In this document: piece by piece, positions 18,623 through 26,553 of the stretch | Layout: each line of letters begins with the position of its first letter | Numbering within the stretch: position 1 is the first letter of the stretch | From: DYCT01 sp051875715 | Lineage (GTDB): Bacteria > Bacteroidota > Bacteroidia > Bacteroidales > Bacteroidaceae | Length of the DNA stretch: 54,396 bases | Direction of reading: 5' to 3' | Assembly: GCA_051875715.1 (NCBI GenBank) | Contig: JBJEHD010000051.1 | Location: 1-54,396 of the forward strand | The notes under the pieces: generated by a model | Seen by the model: only the letters and a program-made list of their open reading frames with translations | What the model was told of the DNA's origin: nothing | The model's database searches: none | Made by a program: the position numbers and the translations under genes

Positions 18623-20146
18623 ATGAAGAAAGATTTAGGAATCGGCGCACTGATGCTGATGGTTTCAAGCGCAACCTTTGCAGGTGGACTCCTTACGAAC
18701 ACCAACCAACACGTAGCCTTTCTGAGAAATCCGGCACGCGAGGCCTCGACGGGCCTTGAGGCGGTTTACACCAATCCGGCCGGACTGGCCTTCTTGTACC
18801 GAGATGGCATGCACCTCTCGTTCAACGTCCAGAGCGCGTTTCAGACACGTACCATTGTAACGGGATATCAACCCTTCCTGATGAATGCCGACGGCATGAC
18901 AAACGCTCAGGGACAGCGTACGTACAAGGGCGAAGCATCGGCTCCGGTCATCCCTTCGCTGCAGGCTGCCTATAAGCGGGGAAAGTGGGTGTTCTCCGGC
19001 ATGTTCGCCATCACGGGTGGCGGCGGAAAGGCTACGTTCAACGATGGTTTGGGCTCGTTTGAGTCGCAGGTGGCCGTGTTGCCGCTGAAGTTGCAGCAGG
19101 CCGGTGCGCAATTGGGCATGGACAACCTGAAAGGGGCCAACCAATATACCGTGGACAGCTACATGCGCGGCAAGCAATACATCTTCGGTTTGCAGATTGG
19201 TGCCACCTATCGTTTCACCGACTATCTGTCGGCCTACGTGGGTGCCCGTTTCAACTACGTCAACAACGGATATGAAGGACACATCCGCGGCATCGAGTCG
19301 AACATCGGCGAGGGTGGAGCGATGGTCAACGTACACGATTATTTCTCAGCAGCCAGCGAAAATGCCATGCAGGCCTCCACGCAGGCTGCGCAAGCCGCTG
19401 CCGCTGCTTTGCAGGCCGGTAACCAGGCGTTGGCCGACCAATACACGGCCGCGGCTCAGAAATACGCCACCGTAAGTGCTGCTGCCTCGCAGACGGCAGA
19501 CCAGACGGCAGACAAATACCTGGATTGCACCCAGAAGGGTTGGGGCGTCACCCCGATTTTGGGCTTGGACTTCAAGTGGAAGAACCTGAACATCGGTATG
19601 AAGTACGAATTCAATACGAAACTGAACGTAGAAAACAATACGCGTGTGGACGACACGGGTATGTTCAAGCACGGGGTGAACACGCCGCACGACATCCCTT
19701 CGCTGCTGGCTGTGGGCGTGCAGTACGAAATCCTGCCTGTGCTGCGGGCGTCGGTGGGCTACCACCACTTCTTCGACACGCACGCCAAGATGGCCGGTGA
19801 CAAGCAGAAGTTCATCTCGCAAGGGACAAACGAGTACCTGGCCGGATTGGAATGGGACGTGTGCCGCTGGGCGCAGGTCAGTGCAGGCATGCAGCGCACG
19901 AAGTATGGTTTGGAGGATGGCTACATGTCCGACATGAGCTTTACCACCAGTTCGTATTCGTTCGGTTTCGGTGCCGGATTCCGTTTGGCCAAAGATTTGA
20001 AACTGAACATCGCTTACTTCTGGACCAACTACGAAACGTATGACAAGACTTCGCAGGTGGGCTTGGGTACAGCAACATTGGACTACACCGACAGCTTCAC
20101 GCGTACGAACAAGGTGTTCGGCGTCGGTATCGACTATTGCTTCTAA
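18623..20146 (+). CDS. OmpP1/FadL/TodX-family outer-membrane transport protein
   Basis: A 507-residue outer-membrane barrel protein with a signal peptide (cleavage near TFAGG). The family's hallmark is AVYTNPAGLAFL (NPAG motif, about 48-58), followed by HLSFNVQSAFQTR. Members move hydrophobic compounds such as fatty acids through a lateral opening. The C-terminus (NKVFGVGIDYCF) ends in an aromatic residue as barrels require. An alanine/glutamine-rich insert of about 60 residues (around 243-300, DNA 19350-19530) is predicted helical or coiled-coil and is not typical of FadL. It converges with iorB, with a terminator between them. The substrate cannot be told from sequence. Confidence 0.88.
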   Translation: MKKDLGIGALMLMVSSATFAGGLLTNTNQHVAFLRNPAREASTGLEAVYTNPAGLAFLYRDGMHLSFNVQSAFQTRTIVTGYQPFLMNADGMTNAQGQRTYKGEASAPVIPSLQAAYKRGKWVFSGMFAITGGGGKATFNDGLGSFESQVAVLPLKLQQAGAQLGMDNLKGANQYTVDSYMRGKQYIFGLQIGATYRFTDYLSAYVGARFNYVNNGYEGHIRGIESNIGEGGAMVNVHDYFSAASENAMQASTQAAQAAAAALQAGNQALADQYTAAAQKYATVSAAASQTADQTADKYLDCTQKGWGVTPILGLDFKWKNLNIGMKYEFNTKLNVENNTRVDDTGMFKHGVNTPHDIPSLLAVGVQYEILPVLRASVGYHHFFDTHAKMAGDKQKFISQGTNEYLAGLEWDVCRWAQVSAGMQRTKYGLEDGYMSDMSFTTSSYSFGFGAGFRLAKDLKLNIAYFWTNYETYDKTSQVGLGTATLDYTDSFTRTNKVFGVGIDYCF

Positions 20147-20162
20147 GCAGGCTGCAAGTCTT

Positions 20163-20216
20163 AAACCCAAAACGGTCATTAGGCAGCCCCTGCGCAAACG
20201 ACCGATTTGGGTTAAA
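20163..20216. repeat. Short copy of an interspersed foldback repeat
   Basis: Arms AACCCAAAACGGTC (20164-20177) and GACCGATTTGGGTT (20200-20213) pair with one mismatch. The block CCCAAAACGGTCATTAGG, followed by TGCGCAAACGA, and the block CCGATTTGGGTT occur again at 43990-44150 with extra DNA between them. This copy looks like an internally deleted form of that element. Confidence 0.65.
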
Positions 20217-20220
20217 CCCA

Positions 20221-20255
20221 AAAGCCATCCCTCGGTATACGGGGGATGGCTTTTT
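20221..20255. terminator. Rho-independent, probably bidirectional terminator
   Basis: AAAGCCATCCC (20221-20231) pairs with GGGATGGCTTT (20243-20253) and is followed by T residues. It is A-rich on the left side, so it can work for both the FadL-like gene and the convergent iorB. Confidence 0.8.
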
Positions 20256-20274
20256 GGTCTTTGAGGACGGATGT

Positions 20275-20856
20275 CTACATGAGCCGTTCGGCAATTTCCT
20301 TACCAGCGGCCAATGCCTTCAGGTTGAGTTCGACCACCTCTTCTCCTTTACGGCCGAAGATGTCGCGGATGCTGGTACGCACGTCTTCGTAGTCGATGCC
20401 GAGGAAGGGGATGGTGGCTCCGAGCAGCACGATGTTTGCCACGCGGGGCGAACCCAGTTCTTTGGCTACTTCGTCGACGTTGAGTACCACCTTGTGCGGC
20501 AGTTTGTCGATTTCGGCCATCAAGCGTTCTTCCTCCGGATAATTCGGGATATTGATGTAAGGTGCCGCATTGGTCACCAGCCAGCCGTCGGCCGACAAAT
20601 AGTGAAGATAGCGGAGTGCTTCCATCGGCTCCAACGAGATAATCAGGTCGCACTTGCCGGTCGGGATGAGGTCGGATGCAATGGGGCGGTCGCTCAGCCG
20701 GAGGTTCGATTGCACATCGCCTCCACGCTGGCTCATGCCGTGGACTTCGGCTTGCTTCATATACAGGTTGTTTTTCAAAGCCGCCTGACCGATGATGGTT
20801 GCGATGGAGAGGATGCCTTGTCCGCCCACACCGCTAAGGATGATATCTTTTTTCAT
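20275..20856 (-). CDS. iorB: Indolepyruvate:ferredoxin oxidoreductase, beta subunit
   Basis: A 193-residue protein. The start MKKDIILSGVGGQGILSIAT uses the ATG at 20856, whose ATGA overlaps the stop of iorA by 4 bp; an upstream ATG would overlap iorA more and lacks homology. The GVGGQG motif and the sequence MSQRGGDVQSNLRLSD are typical of the gamma-type domain of 2-oxoacid:ferredoxin oxidoreductases. With IorA it oxidatively decarboxylates arylpyruvates from aromatic amino acids to aryl-acyl-CoA and reduces ferredoxin. The reduced ferredoxin could feed the Rnf complex encoded at 38790-43915. Confidence 0.92.
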   Translation of the reverse strand: MKKDIILSGVGGQGILSIATIIGQAALKNNLYMKQAEVHGMSQRGGDVQSNLRLSDRPIASDLIPTGKCDLIISLEPMEALRYLHYLSADGWLVTNAAPYINIPNYPEEERLMAEIDKLPHKVVLNVDEVAKELGSPRVANIVLLGATIPFLGIDYEDVRTSIRDIFGRKGEEVVELNLKALAAGKEIAERLM

Positions 20857-22451
20857 TTTTTGCTCGCTCTTTTCTTTCTTGCCAATGTTTGGATGCACTC
20901 TCTGCGGGGGATGATGACCGATACGCCTTTGTATTCCACCTCTTCACGAATCACCTGACGCATTTCGTCGTAGTTCTTCTTAAGGGGGACAACGACGCGG
21001 ATGTGTTCGGGCGCAACGCCCAGTCCGCGGCAAATGGCTTCTATCTTGCCCGTTCCGGCCGAATCCTGTCCGCCGGTCATGGCGGTGGTCTCGTTGTCGG
21101 AGATGACGATGGTCACGTTGCTGTTTTCGTTGACGCAGTCCAGCAGGCCGGTCATGCCCGAGTGGGTGAAGGTGGAGTCGCCGATGACGGCCACTGCCGG
21201 CCACAAACCACCGTCGGCCGCACCTTTGGCCATGGTGATGGAGGCACCCATGTCGACGCACGAGTCGATGGCGTGGAACGGAGCCATGGCCCCCAGTGTG
21301 TAACAGCCGATGTCGCTGAACACCTTGTGGGTGGGATATTCTGCCCGGAGCACTTCGGTCAGCACGGTGTACATATCGCGGTGTCCGCATCCGACGCAGA
21401 GTGCAGGCGGACGCATCTCGACGAGTTCGGGAGTGGCGAAAGGAGCGGTGTTTTCTTTGCCCAGGGCGCGGGCCACGGTGTCGGGGGTCAGTTCTCCGTC
21501 GCGCGAGAGCGTGCCGTCGAGCCGGCCTTTCACACGCAGGCCAAGGCCGAGGTATCCCTTCAATTGGCTTTCGACAACGGGCTGGCCGTCTTCCAATACC
21601 AGGATTTCCTCACATTCGTCGGCCAACTGGCGGAGTTGCTTCTCGGGCAAGGGGTATTGGCCGATTTTCAGTACAGGGTGTTCGCAGCCTTCGGGATAGT
21701 TTTCCATCAGGTAGTTGTAGCCGATGCCGCAGGCCACGATGCCCAGACGTTTGTCCGGGCCGTCGGTATAGCGGTTGTAAGGGGATTCTTCGGAGGCTTT
21801 GACCAGGCATGCTTGCTTTTCGATGAGCATCTTGTAGCGTTTGCGGGCGATGCCGGGCAGAAGGATGAATTGCTTGGGATCATCGCTGAGCGAGAGTTCG
21901 TTCGGTTGCAGGGGGGCTTTGCGTTCCACGCCTGCACGCGAGTGGGCCAAACGGGTGACCACGCGCATCAGCACGGGCAATCCCATTTCTTCGGAGAACG
22001 TAAAACCGCTGTAGGCCATGTCATAGGCCTCTTGCTGGTTGGAAGGTTCCAGCATGGGGAGCAAGGCAAACTGTCCGTAGAAACGGCTGTCCTGCTCGTT
22101 TTGCGACGAGTGCATGCTGGGGTCGTCGGCAGCCACCACGATGAGCCCGCCTTTTATGCCGGTGATGGCGGAATTGACAAAACAATCGGCGGCCACGTTC
22201 ATGCCGACGTGTTTCATGCACACCATGGCCCGTTTGCCGACGAAGGAATGGCCCAATGCGGCTTCCATGGCTGTTTTCTCGTTGGTGCTCCAACGGCTGT
22301 GGACGGAACGTTCACGAGCGGTGGCCGACATCTGTACATACTCGGTGATTTCTGTAGAGGGAGTGCCCGGATAGGCGTAAATGCCTGAAAGTCCGGCATC
22401 GATTGCCGCTTGTGCGATGGCTTCGTCTCCCAAAAGAAGTTCTTTGCTCAT
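20853..22451 (-). CDS. iorA: Indolepyruvate:ferredoxin oxidoreductase, alpha subunit (TPP-binding)
   Basis: A 532-residue protein starting MSKELLLGDEAIAQAAIDAG. YAYPGTPSTEITEY belongs to the pyruvate-ferredoxin-oxidoreductase-like domain I. The TPP-binding site is near the C-terminus: GDSTFTHSGMTGLLDCV, then NETTAMTGGQD. Many IorA proteins end in a ferredoxin domain with two [4Fe-4S] clusters. This one stops at RRECIQTLARKKRASKK, without any CxxCxxCxxxC motif, so electron transfer must use another route or subunit. It lies first in the iorA-iorB operon with a 4-bp overlap and has its own promoter box upstream. Confidence 0.92.
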   Translation of the reverse strand: MSKELLLGDEAIAQAAIDAGLSGIYAYPGTPSTEITEYVQMSATARERSVHSRWSTNEKTAMEAALGHSFVGKRAMVCMKHVGMNVAADCFVNSAITGIKGGLIVVAADDPSMHSSQNEQDSRFYGQFALLPMLEPSNQQEAYDMAYSGFTFSEEMGLPVLMRVVTRLAHSRAGVERKAPLQPNELSLSDDPKQFILLPGIARKRYKMLIEKQACLVKASEESPYNRYTDGPDKRLGIVACGIGYNYLMENYPEGCEHPVLKIGQYPLPEKQLRQLADECEEILVLEDGQPVVESQLKGYLGLGLRVKGRLDGTLSRDGELTPDTVARALGKENTAPFATPELVEMRPPALCVGCGHRDMYTVLTEVLRAEYPTHKVFSDIGCYTLGAMAPFHAIDSCVDMGASITMAKGAADGGLWPAVAVIGDSTFTHSGMTGLLDCVNENSNVTIVISDNETTAMTGGQDSAGTGKIEAICRGLGVAPEHIRVVVPLKKNYDEMRQVIREEVEYKGVSVIIPRRECIQTLARKKRASKK

Positions 22452-22491
22452 AGTTATAGATTCTTAGTGTGAAACCATAGGTTTATGACAC

Positions 22492-22499
22492 AAAGATAG
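22492..22499 (-). promoter_or_regulatory. Promoter -7 box for iorAB
   Basis: On the minus strand this reads TATCTTTG, matching TAnnTTTG, 41 bp upstream of the iorA start. The -33 region is T-rich but has no perfect TTTG. Confidence 0.55.
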
Positions 22500-22528
22500 T
22501 GAAATCTCCGAAAAACAAGGCTTGGGAC

Positions 22529-23554
22529 CTAATAAATCTTACGATTGTTCAGTGCTTGCTGGTAGCGGCGTGCGTTTGCTTGATGTTCGGCCAGGGTGGT
22601 GGCGAAGTTGTGCCGCCCGGAAAAGTCTTCCTTGGCGCACATGTACAGATAGGAGTGACGGGTGGCGTGGAGCACGCTTTCGAGTCCGGCTTTGGACGGA
22701 AAGCGGATGGGGCCGGGGGGAAGTCCGGCGTGGAGGTAGGTGTTGTAGGGCGAGTCGACCGACAGATGGACGGTCAGGATGCGCCGAAGGCTGAAGTCCT
22801 GCAAAGCGAACTTGACGGTGGGGCAGGCTTGTAGCAGCATTCCCTTGCGCAGGCGGTTGAGGTAGAGTCCGGCTACGATGGGTTGTTCTTGCCGGCTGTT
22901 GGTCTCTTCCTCTACGATGGAAGCCAGCGTGGCCACCTCGATGGGAGAAAGACCAAGCCCGGCGGCCAATTCGAGGCGTGCAGGAGTCCAGAAACGGTCG
23001 TACTCCTGTTTCATCCGGCGGAACAGTTTGTCGGGGGTGATGTCCCAATACACTTCATAGGTGTCGGGCAGGAAGAGGCAGGCAATGGTGGAGGGTTCGA
23101 AACCCCATTGGCGGCAGTAGGCTGTATCGGCCAGGCAGGCCTCGATTTCTTCGGCTTCGAGCATCAGTTGTTCGGCCAGGCGTTCGGCCAATTGCCGATG
23201 TGTCCGCAGGTTGTGGAAGACGAGGCGTACGGGGCCCTGATTACCCCGCTCGAGACGCCGTGCGATGTCCCAGGGCCGATCGGTGGAGGAAAGGAGGTAG
23301 CAGCCGGTGTGCACGGGGCGTTCGGTGTGGCGGAGGCCCAACCAGCGGTATCCGCGTGCTGCCGTAGGGCTGAGGCGCTGCAGTTTTATACAGACTGAGT
23401 CTGCGCTGTCGTCCCGGTCGATGTAGATGCGTCCGGATTCGGCAGTTCCGATAGGTCGGAACAGGCAGAGGTAGCCGGTCAAGGCCGCCCCGCCCATGAG
23501 GAGCAGCAGGCAGACGGCCGCCGCCCAGCATCCTTTTTTGAGGCGTTTGTTCAT
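22529..23554 (-). CDS. mltG: Endolytic murein transglycosylase MltG
   Basis: A 341-residue inner-membrane protein with one N-terminal membrane segment (about 9-32). The catalytic region ASIVEEET (211-218) corresponds to ASIVEKET of Escherichia coli MltG, so E215 is the likely catalytic glutamate. YLNRLRKGMLLQACPTVKFAL, TYLHAGLPPGPI and HSYLYMCAKEDFSGRHNF are conserved YceG-domain blocks. The enzyme cuts nascent peptidoglycan strands and sets glycan length. Its start lies 14 bp from the end of the upstream nuclease gene. The protein is of normal length. Confidence 0.93.
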   Translation of the reverse strand: MNKRLKKGCWAAAVCLLLLMGGAALTGYLCLFRPIGTAESGRIYIDRDDSADSVCIKLQRLSPTAARGYRWLGLRHTERPVHTGCYLLSSTDRPWDIARRLERGNQGPVRLVFHNLRTHRQLAERLAEQLMLEAEEIEACLADTAYCRQWGFEPSTIACLFLPDTYEVYWDITPDKLFRRMKQEYDRFWTPARLELAAGLGLSPIEVATLASIVEEETNSRQEQPIVAGLYLNRLRKGMLLQACPTVKFALQDFSLRRILTVHLSVDSPYNTYLHAGLPPGPIRFPSKAGLESVLHATRHSYLYMCAKEDFSGRHNFATTLAEHQANARRYQQALNNRKIY

Positions 23555-23568
23555 GGTTGGTATGCGGT

Positions 23569-24417
23569 TTAGAGTCCCCAGGCCGAGAGGTCGAGGGTCG
23601 ATTCGAGTTGTTGTTCCGCATCGTCGGGCAGGGCGGTGAAGAAGTCGATACCCGTGAGGGTTTCCACACTGTCGACGGTGAGTGCGTAAGAACGCAGGGG
23701 GCGGTTGCCTTTCTGCTGGGGCATTACAAAGCCGATGGCGCGCGGACGGTTCACGGTGGGAGAGAGGATGACCTTGAAGAAGGCATCGGGTACGGCTATC
23801 TTATTTGTACCGATGCGGGCCGGCTTTTTGCCTACAATCGGTCCGCATACGATGACGACGGCGCCGTCTTGGCGGGCCCAGTCGCGTCCACGGTCTTCCA
23901 GTTCTTTCCAGTCGCCGGCATTCAAGTTGTGTAGTTGCGGGCAGATGTTGCTCAGGTAGAACGATTCGCGCATGGCTTTCGCGCTCCATTTCATGTCGGC
24001 GGCGGGGGCCATGTGACCTCGGTCGTAACCAGAGTGGCTGTAGTCCTTCGTATGGGTTTCGACACCCACGACGAACGGATCGGGTACAAACTTGTTGCTT
24101 CGTTCCTCGTTGCCATCCAGTTCGTCGCGTGTCAGTACGTAGCCGACCCAGTTGGGGATGCGCCACGCGTCGTTGTACGACAAGGTGAAACCCGTGTGGC
24201 GGATGATTTGCTCTTCGCGGTCGTAGAGGCGTGCGGGTATTTCCAAATCGGCCGGGCAGTCGGTCCGGTTGATTTCCGCAGGAATCTCAGAGGTAGAGGC
24301 GTCGGTTTCGATCGGCGTGGCCGGAGAGGCCGGCACGGCAGGCGTGTCGGCCTCCCGGGTGTACCACACAATGAGTACGCCGACGAGGATGGGCAGTATG
24401 GTGTATTTTCGCTTCAT
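23569..24417 (-). CDS. DNA/RNA non-specific endonuclease (NucA/NucG-type), exported
   Basis: A 282-residue protein with an N-terminal signal or anchor (about 5-19). It has the beta-beta-alpha-Me nuclease motif: YDRGHMAPAADM, with DRGH at 132-135 and H135 as the likely general base, then FYLSNICPQLHNLNAGDW, carrying the Mg-binding asparagine. VVIVCGPIVG and FFKVILSP are conserved family blocks. Secreted members degrade environmental DNA or RNA. It sits 14 bp upstream of mltG and 24 bp downstream of the PI-PLC-like gene. No immunity gene is adjacent, so a toxin role is unlikely. Confidence 0.92.
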   Translation of the reverse strand: MKRKYTILPILVGVLIVWYTREADTPAVPASPATPIETDASTSEIPAEINRTDCPADLEIPARLYDREEQIIRHTGFTLSYNDAWRIPNWVGYVLTRDELDGNEERSNKFVPDPFVVGVETHTKDYSHSGYDRGHMAPAADMKWSAKAMRESFYLSNICPQLHNLNAGDWKELEDRGRDWARQDGAVVIVCGPIVGKKPARIGTNKIAVPDAFFKVILSPTVNRPRAIGFVMPQQKGNRPLRSYALTVDSVETLTGIDFFTALPDDAEQQLESTLDLSAWGL

Positions 24418-24441
24418 GATTGTTTTATGCTCAGGGGTGGC

Positions 24442-25248
24442 TTAGCGTTTCCGCAGGCTCTTACCGAGTTTTTGCAAGGTGCTCTCCTGTTGGGGCTTGT
24501 GGTCGTTGACCCAACTTTCGGGTGCGCCGTATTCGGGGAAGTCGAGCATCAGCACCGTGTTTTCCTTCGAACTGTCGTTCAGCCATTCCGTCCAGTAGGC
24601 GGCATTGTCTTGCTTGGCAAAGCCTTCCGGACGCTGGGCGAACTCTTTCACACCGCTTCCGAGTTTCTTCACGGCGGTGGACTTCATTTGTTTGGCTTCT
24701 TCCAAGCCTTCGTTCAACTGGGTGAACACTTTGTAGCGTTCGTCGCGCGGCGAGATGTTACCGCTGAACTGGTAGATGACCGGATGGTCGCCCGGATACT
24801 TGGTCCAACCGCCGCAGAACTCGATGTTGGTGTAACGTTCTTCGCACTCTTTGGCCAAAGCGCGGAAGGCCTCGTGCTGGCTTTCGCCGATTTTCGATGT
24901 GTTTTCGAGGCAGAGGTTCACCTCGCATCCGCCTTTGCGGTTCAGATAGTCGAGCACGGTGTAGGCATCGACATCGCAGAACTCCACTTCACCATGGGCG
25001 AAGCAGGGACGGCCGTCGATGAAACGGATGCGGAGGTCGAAGAAGCGTACGCCGAACTCGTACTGTTCGGTGTAGGTCATACCCTGGCATTTGGCAAACG
25101 GCCACATGGCCAGCATCTTGGCGTCGCCACACGGCTTCATATAGGTCATGCTGTTGTGGGTGCCCAGTTTGCGTTGTGCTTGGGCAGGCATGGAGCAGAT
25201 GGCCACGAGGCTCATTGTCAGACAGAATAAAATCAAGTTCTTTTTCAT
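24442..25248 (-). CDS. Secreted PI-PLC-like phosphodiesterase (PLC-X TIM-barrel family)
   Basis: A 268-residue protein with a clear signal peptide (cleavage after PAQA, about residue 24). Two family histidines are visible: GTHNSM (H31) and CFAHGEV (H85), with FGVRFFDLRIRF between them. This is the arrangement of the two catalytic histidines in bacterial phosphatidylinositol-specific phospholipase C. Substrate is unknown; Bacteroidota members are often annotated only as PLC-like phosphodiesterases. It is periplasmic or secreted, and is in a run of short-spaced minus-strand genes with the exported nuclease. Confidence 0.82.
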   Translation of the reverse strand: MKKNLILFCLTMSLVAICSMPAQAQRKLGTHNSMTYMKPCGDAKMLAMWPFAKCQGMTYTEQYEFGVRFFDLRIRFIDGRPCFAHGEVEFCDVDAYTVLDYLNRKGGCEVNLCLENTSKIGESQHEAFRALAKECEERYTNIEFCGGWTKYPGDHPVIYQFSGNISPRDERYKVFTQLNEGLEEAKQMKSTAVKKLGSGVKEFAQRPEGFAKQDNAAYWTEWLNDSSKENTVLMLDFPEYGAPESWVNDHKPQQESTLQKLGKSLRKR

Positions 25249-25287
25249 GATTTGGATTGATTTAGTGATTAGTAATTGTCATTTCTC

Positions 25288-26529
25288 TCATTCGAAACGG
25301 ATGGAGCGGGCGGGGGAGATGCGCCCTATCAACCGGGTCGGACCGAGCACCATCCACATGGAAAGGGTGAAGGAGGCCAGGTTGAGAAGTAGGAGGGCGG
25401 CTGCATCGAAACCGATGGGGACGCGGTCGACATAGTAGGTGGCGGCGTCGAGCCGTATCCATCCGAAGAGGTATTGCGTGGCACACAGCCCCAGGCCGAG
25501 CAGATTGCCCAGCAGCATGCCTCGGCCGATGAGGAGGGCGGCGAACCATAGGAAGATGCGCCGGATGCACCGGTTGTCGGCGCCCATGGCCTTCATCAGG
25601 CCGATGAACGGTGTACGCTCAAGCAGGAAGATGAGCAGGCCGCTCACCAAGGTGAAACCGGCCACACCGCTCATCAGCAACAGGATGACCCATACATTGA
25701 TGTCGAGCAGGTCGAGCCAGGCGAACATTTGAGGGTTGAGGTCTCGCAGGGTCTGCACATAGTAGCAAGCGCCATAGGCGTCTGGACGGTTGGCCAACCG
25801 TGCGCCCAGTTCGTCGGCCACGGCCAGGGTACATTCGTCGTCCTGCAGGTGGATTTCGATGCCTCCGGCCTGGTCGGGCTGCCATCGGTTGAGGCGACCG
25901 ACCGTGTGCAGGTCGGCAAAGAGCAGCAGACGATCGAACTCCTCCAAATGAGTCTGGTAGATACCGGCCACGGTGAACTGGCGGGCTCGTACCTCGTTCT
26001 GGATGAAGTAGGCGGAAAACTTTCCTCCCACGTGCAAGTGCATTTTGTCTGCCAACGTTTGGGAAACGAGCACGCGTCCCGTCGAGATGGAGTCGGAGAA
26101 GGCGGGTACGCAACCGGCTGTCAGATGGCGGCTGAGGAAGCATGTGTCGTATTCCGGCCCGACGCCCTTCACCACGATGCCGGCGAAGTCCGAACCGGTC
26201 TGCAGGATGCCGGGCTTGGTGGAGAAGCGTTGCACGTGGGCTACACCTTCCAGGTTTCGTATGCTTTGGAGCAGGCTGTCGGGGACAGCCACGGGCTGCA
26301 TCTCGTACGAACGGTTCGAACTCAGACGCGTCACCTGGATGTGTGCACCCAGACCGGCCAGTTTGCCGCGAACCTCGCGCTTGAAACCGATGGCCACGGC
26401 GATTGCCGCTATCATCACGGCCAATCCGACGATGATGCCGAGCAAAGCCATACGTACAGCCGGACGGGACACTTGTCTGCGTCCCGACGGGCTGAAATAG
26501 AGGCGGCGTGCCATGAAGAGTTCGAACAT
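25288..26529 (-). CDS. ABC transporter permease, FtsX/LolC/LolE family
   Basis: A 413-residue inner-membrane protein. The start MFELFMARRLYFSPSGRR and the first membrane helix (ALLGIIVGLAVMIAAIAVAIG, about 28-48) match Bacteroidota lipoprotein-releasing permeases. A large periplasmic MacB-PCD-like domain follows, then three C-terminal membrane helices in the FtsX domain (INVWVILLLMSGVAGFTLVS, TPFIGLMKAMGA, and beyond). No ATPase gene is adjacent; the LolD partner would be elsewhere. Likely role: release of lipoproteins from the inner membrane. LolC/E is inferred from layout only. Confidence 0.87.
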   Translation of the reverse strand: MFELFMARRLYFSPSGRRQVSRPAVRMALLGIIVGLAVMIAAIAVAIGFKREVRGKLAGLGAHIQVTRLSSNRSYEMQPVAVPDSLLQSIRNLEGVAHVQRFSTKPGILQTGSDFAGIVVKGVGPEYDTCFLSRHLTAGCVPAFSDSISTGRVLVSQTLADKMHLHVGGKFSAYFIQNEVRARQFTVAGIYQTHLEEFDRLLLFADLHTVGRLNRWQPDQAGGIEIHLQDDECTLAVADELGARLANRPDAYGACYYVQTLRDLNPQMFAWLDLLDINVWVILLLMSGVAGFTLVSGLLIFLLERTPFIGLMKAMGADNRCIRRIFLWFAALLIGRGMLLGNLLGLGLCATQYLFGWIRLDAATYYVDRVPIGFDAAALLLLNLASFTLSMWMVLGPTRLIGRISPARSIRFE

Positions 26530-26553
26530 ACGGAGGGCGAGGGCTGGGGCTTG

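Noticed and set aside
23569..25248. Secreted nuclease and PI-PLC-like protein as an effector-immunity set
   Set aside because: No immunity-like gene, no secretion-system genes and no variable repeats nearby; both look like ordinary exported enzymes in a core gene run.
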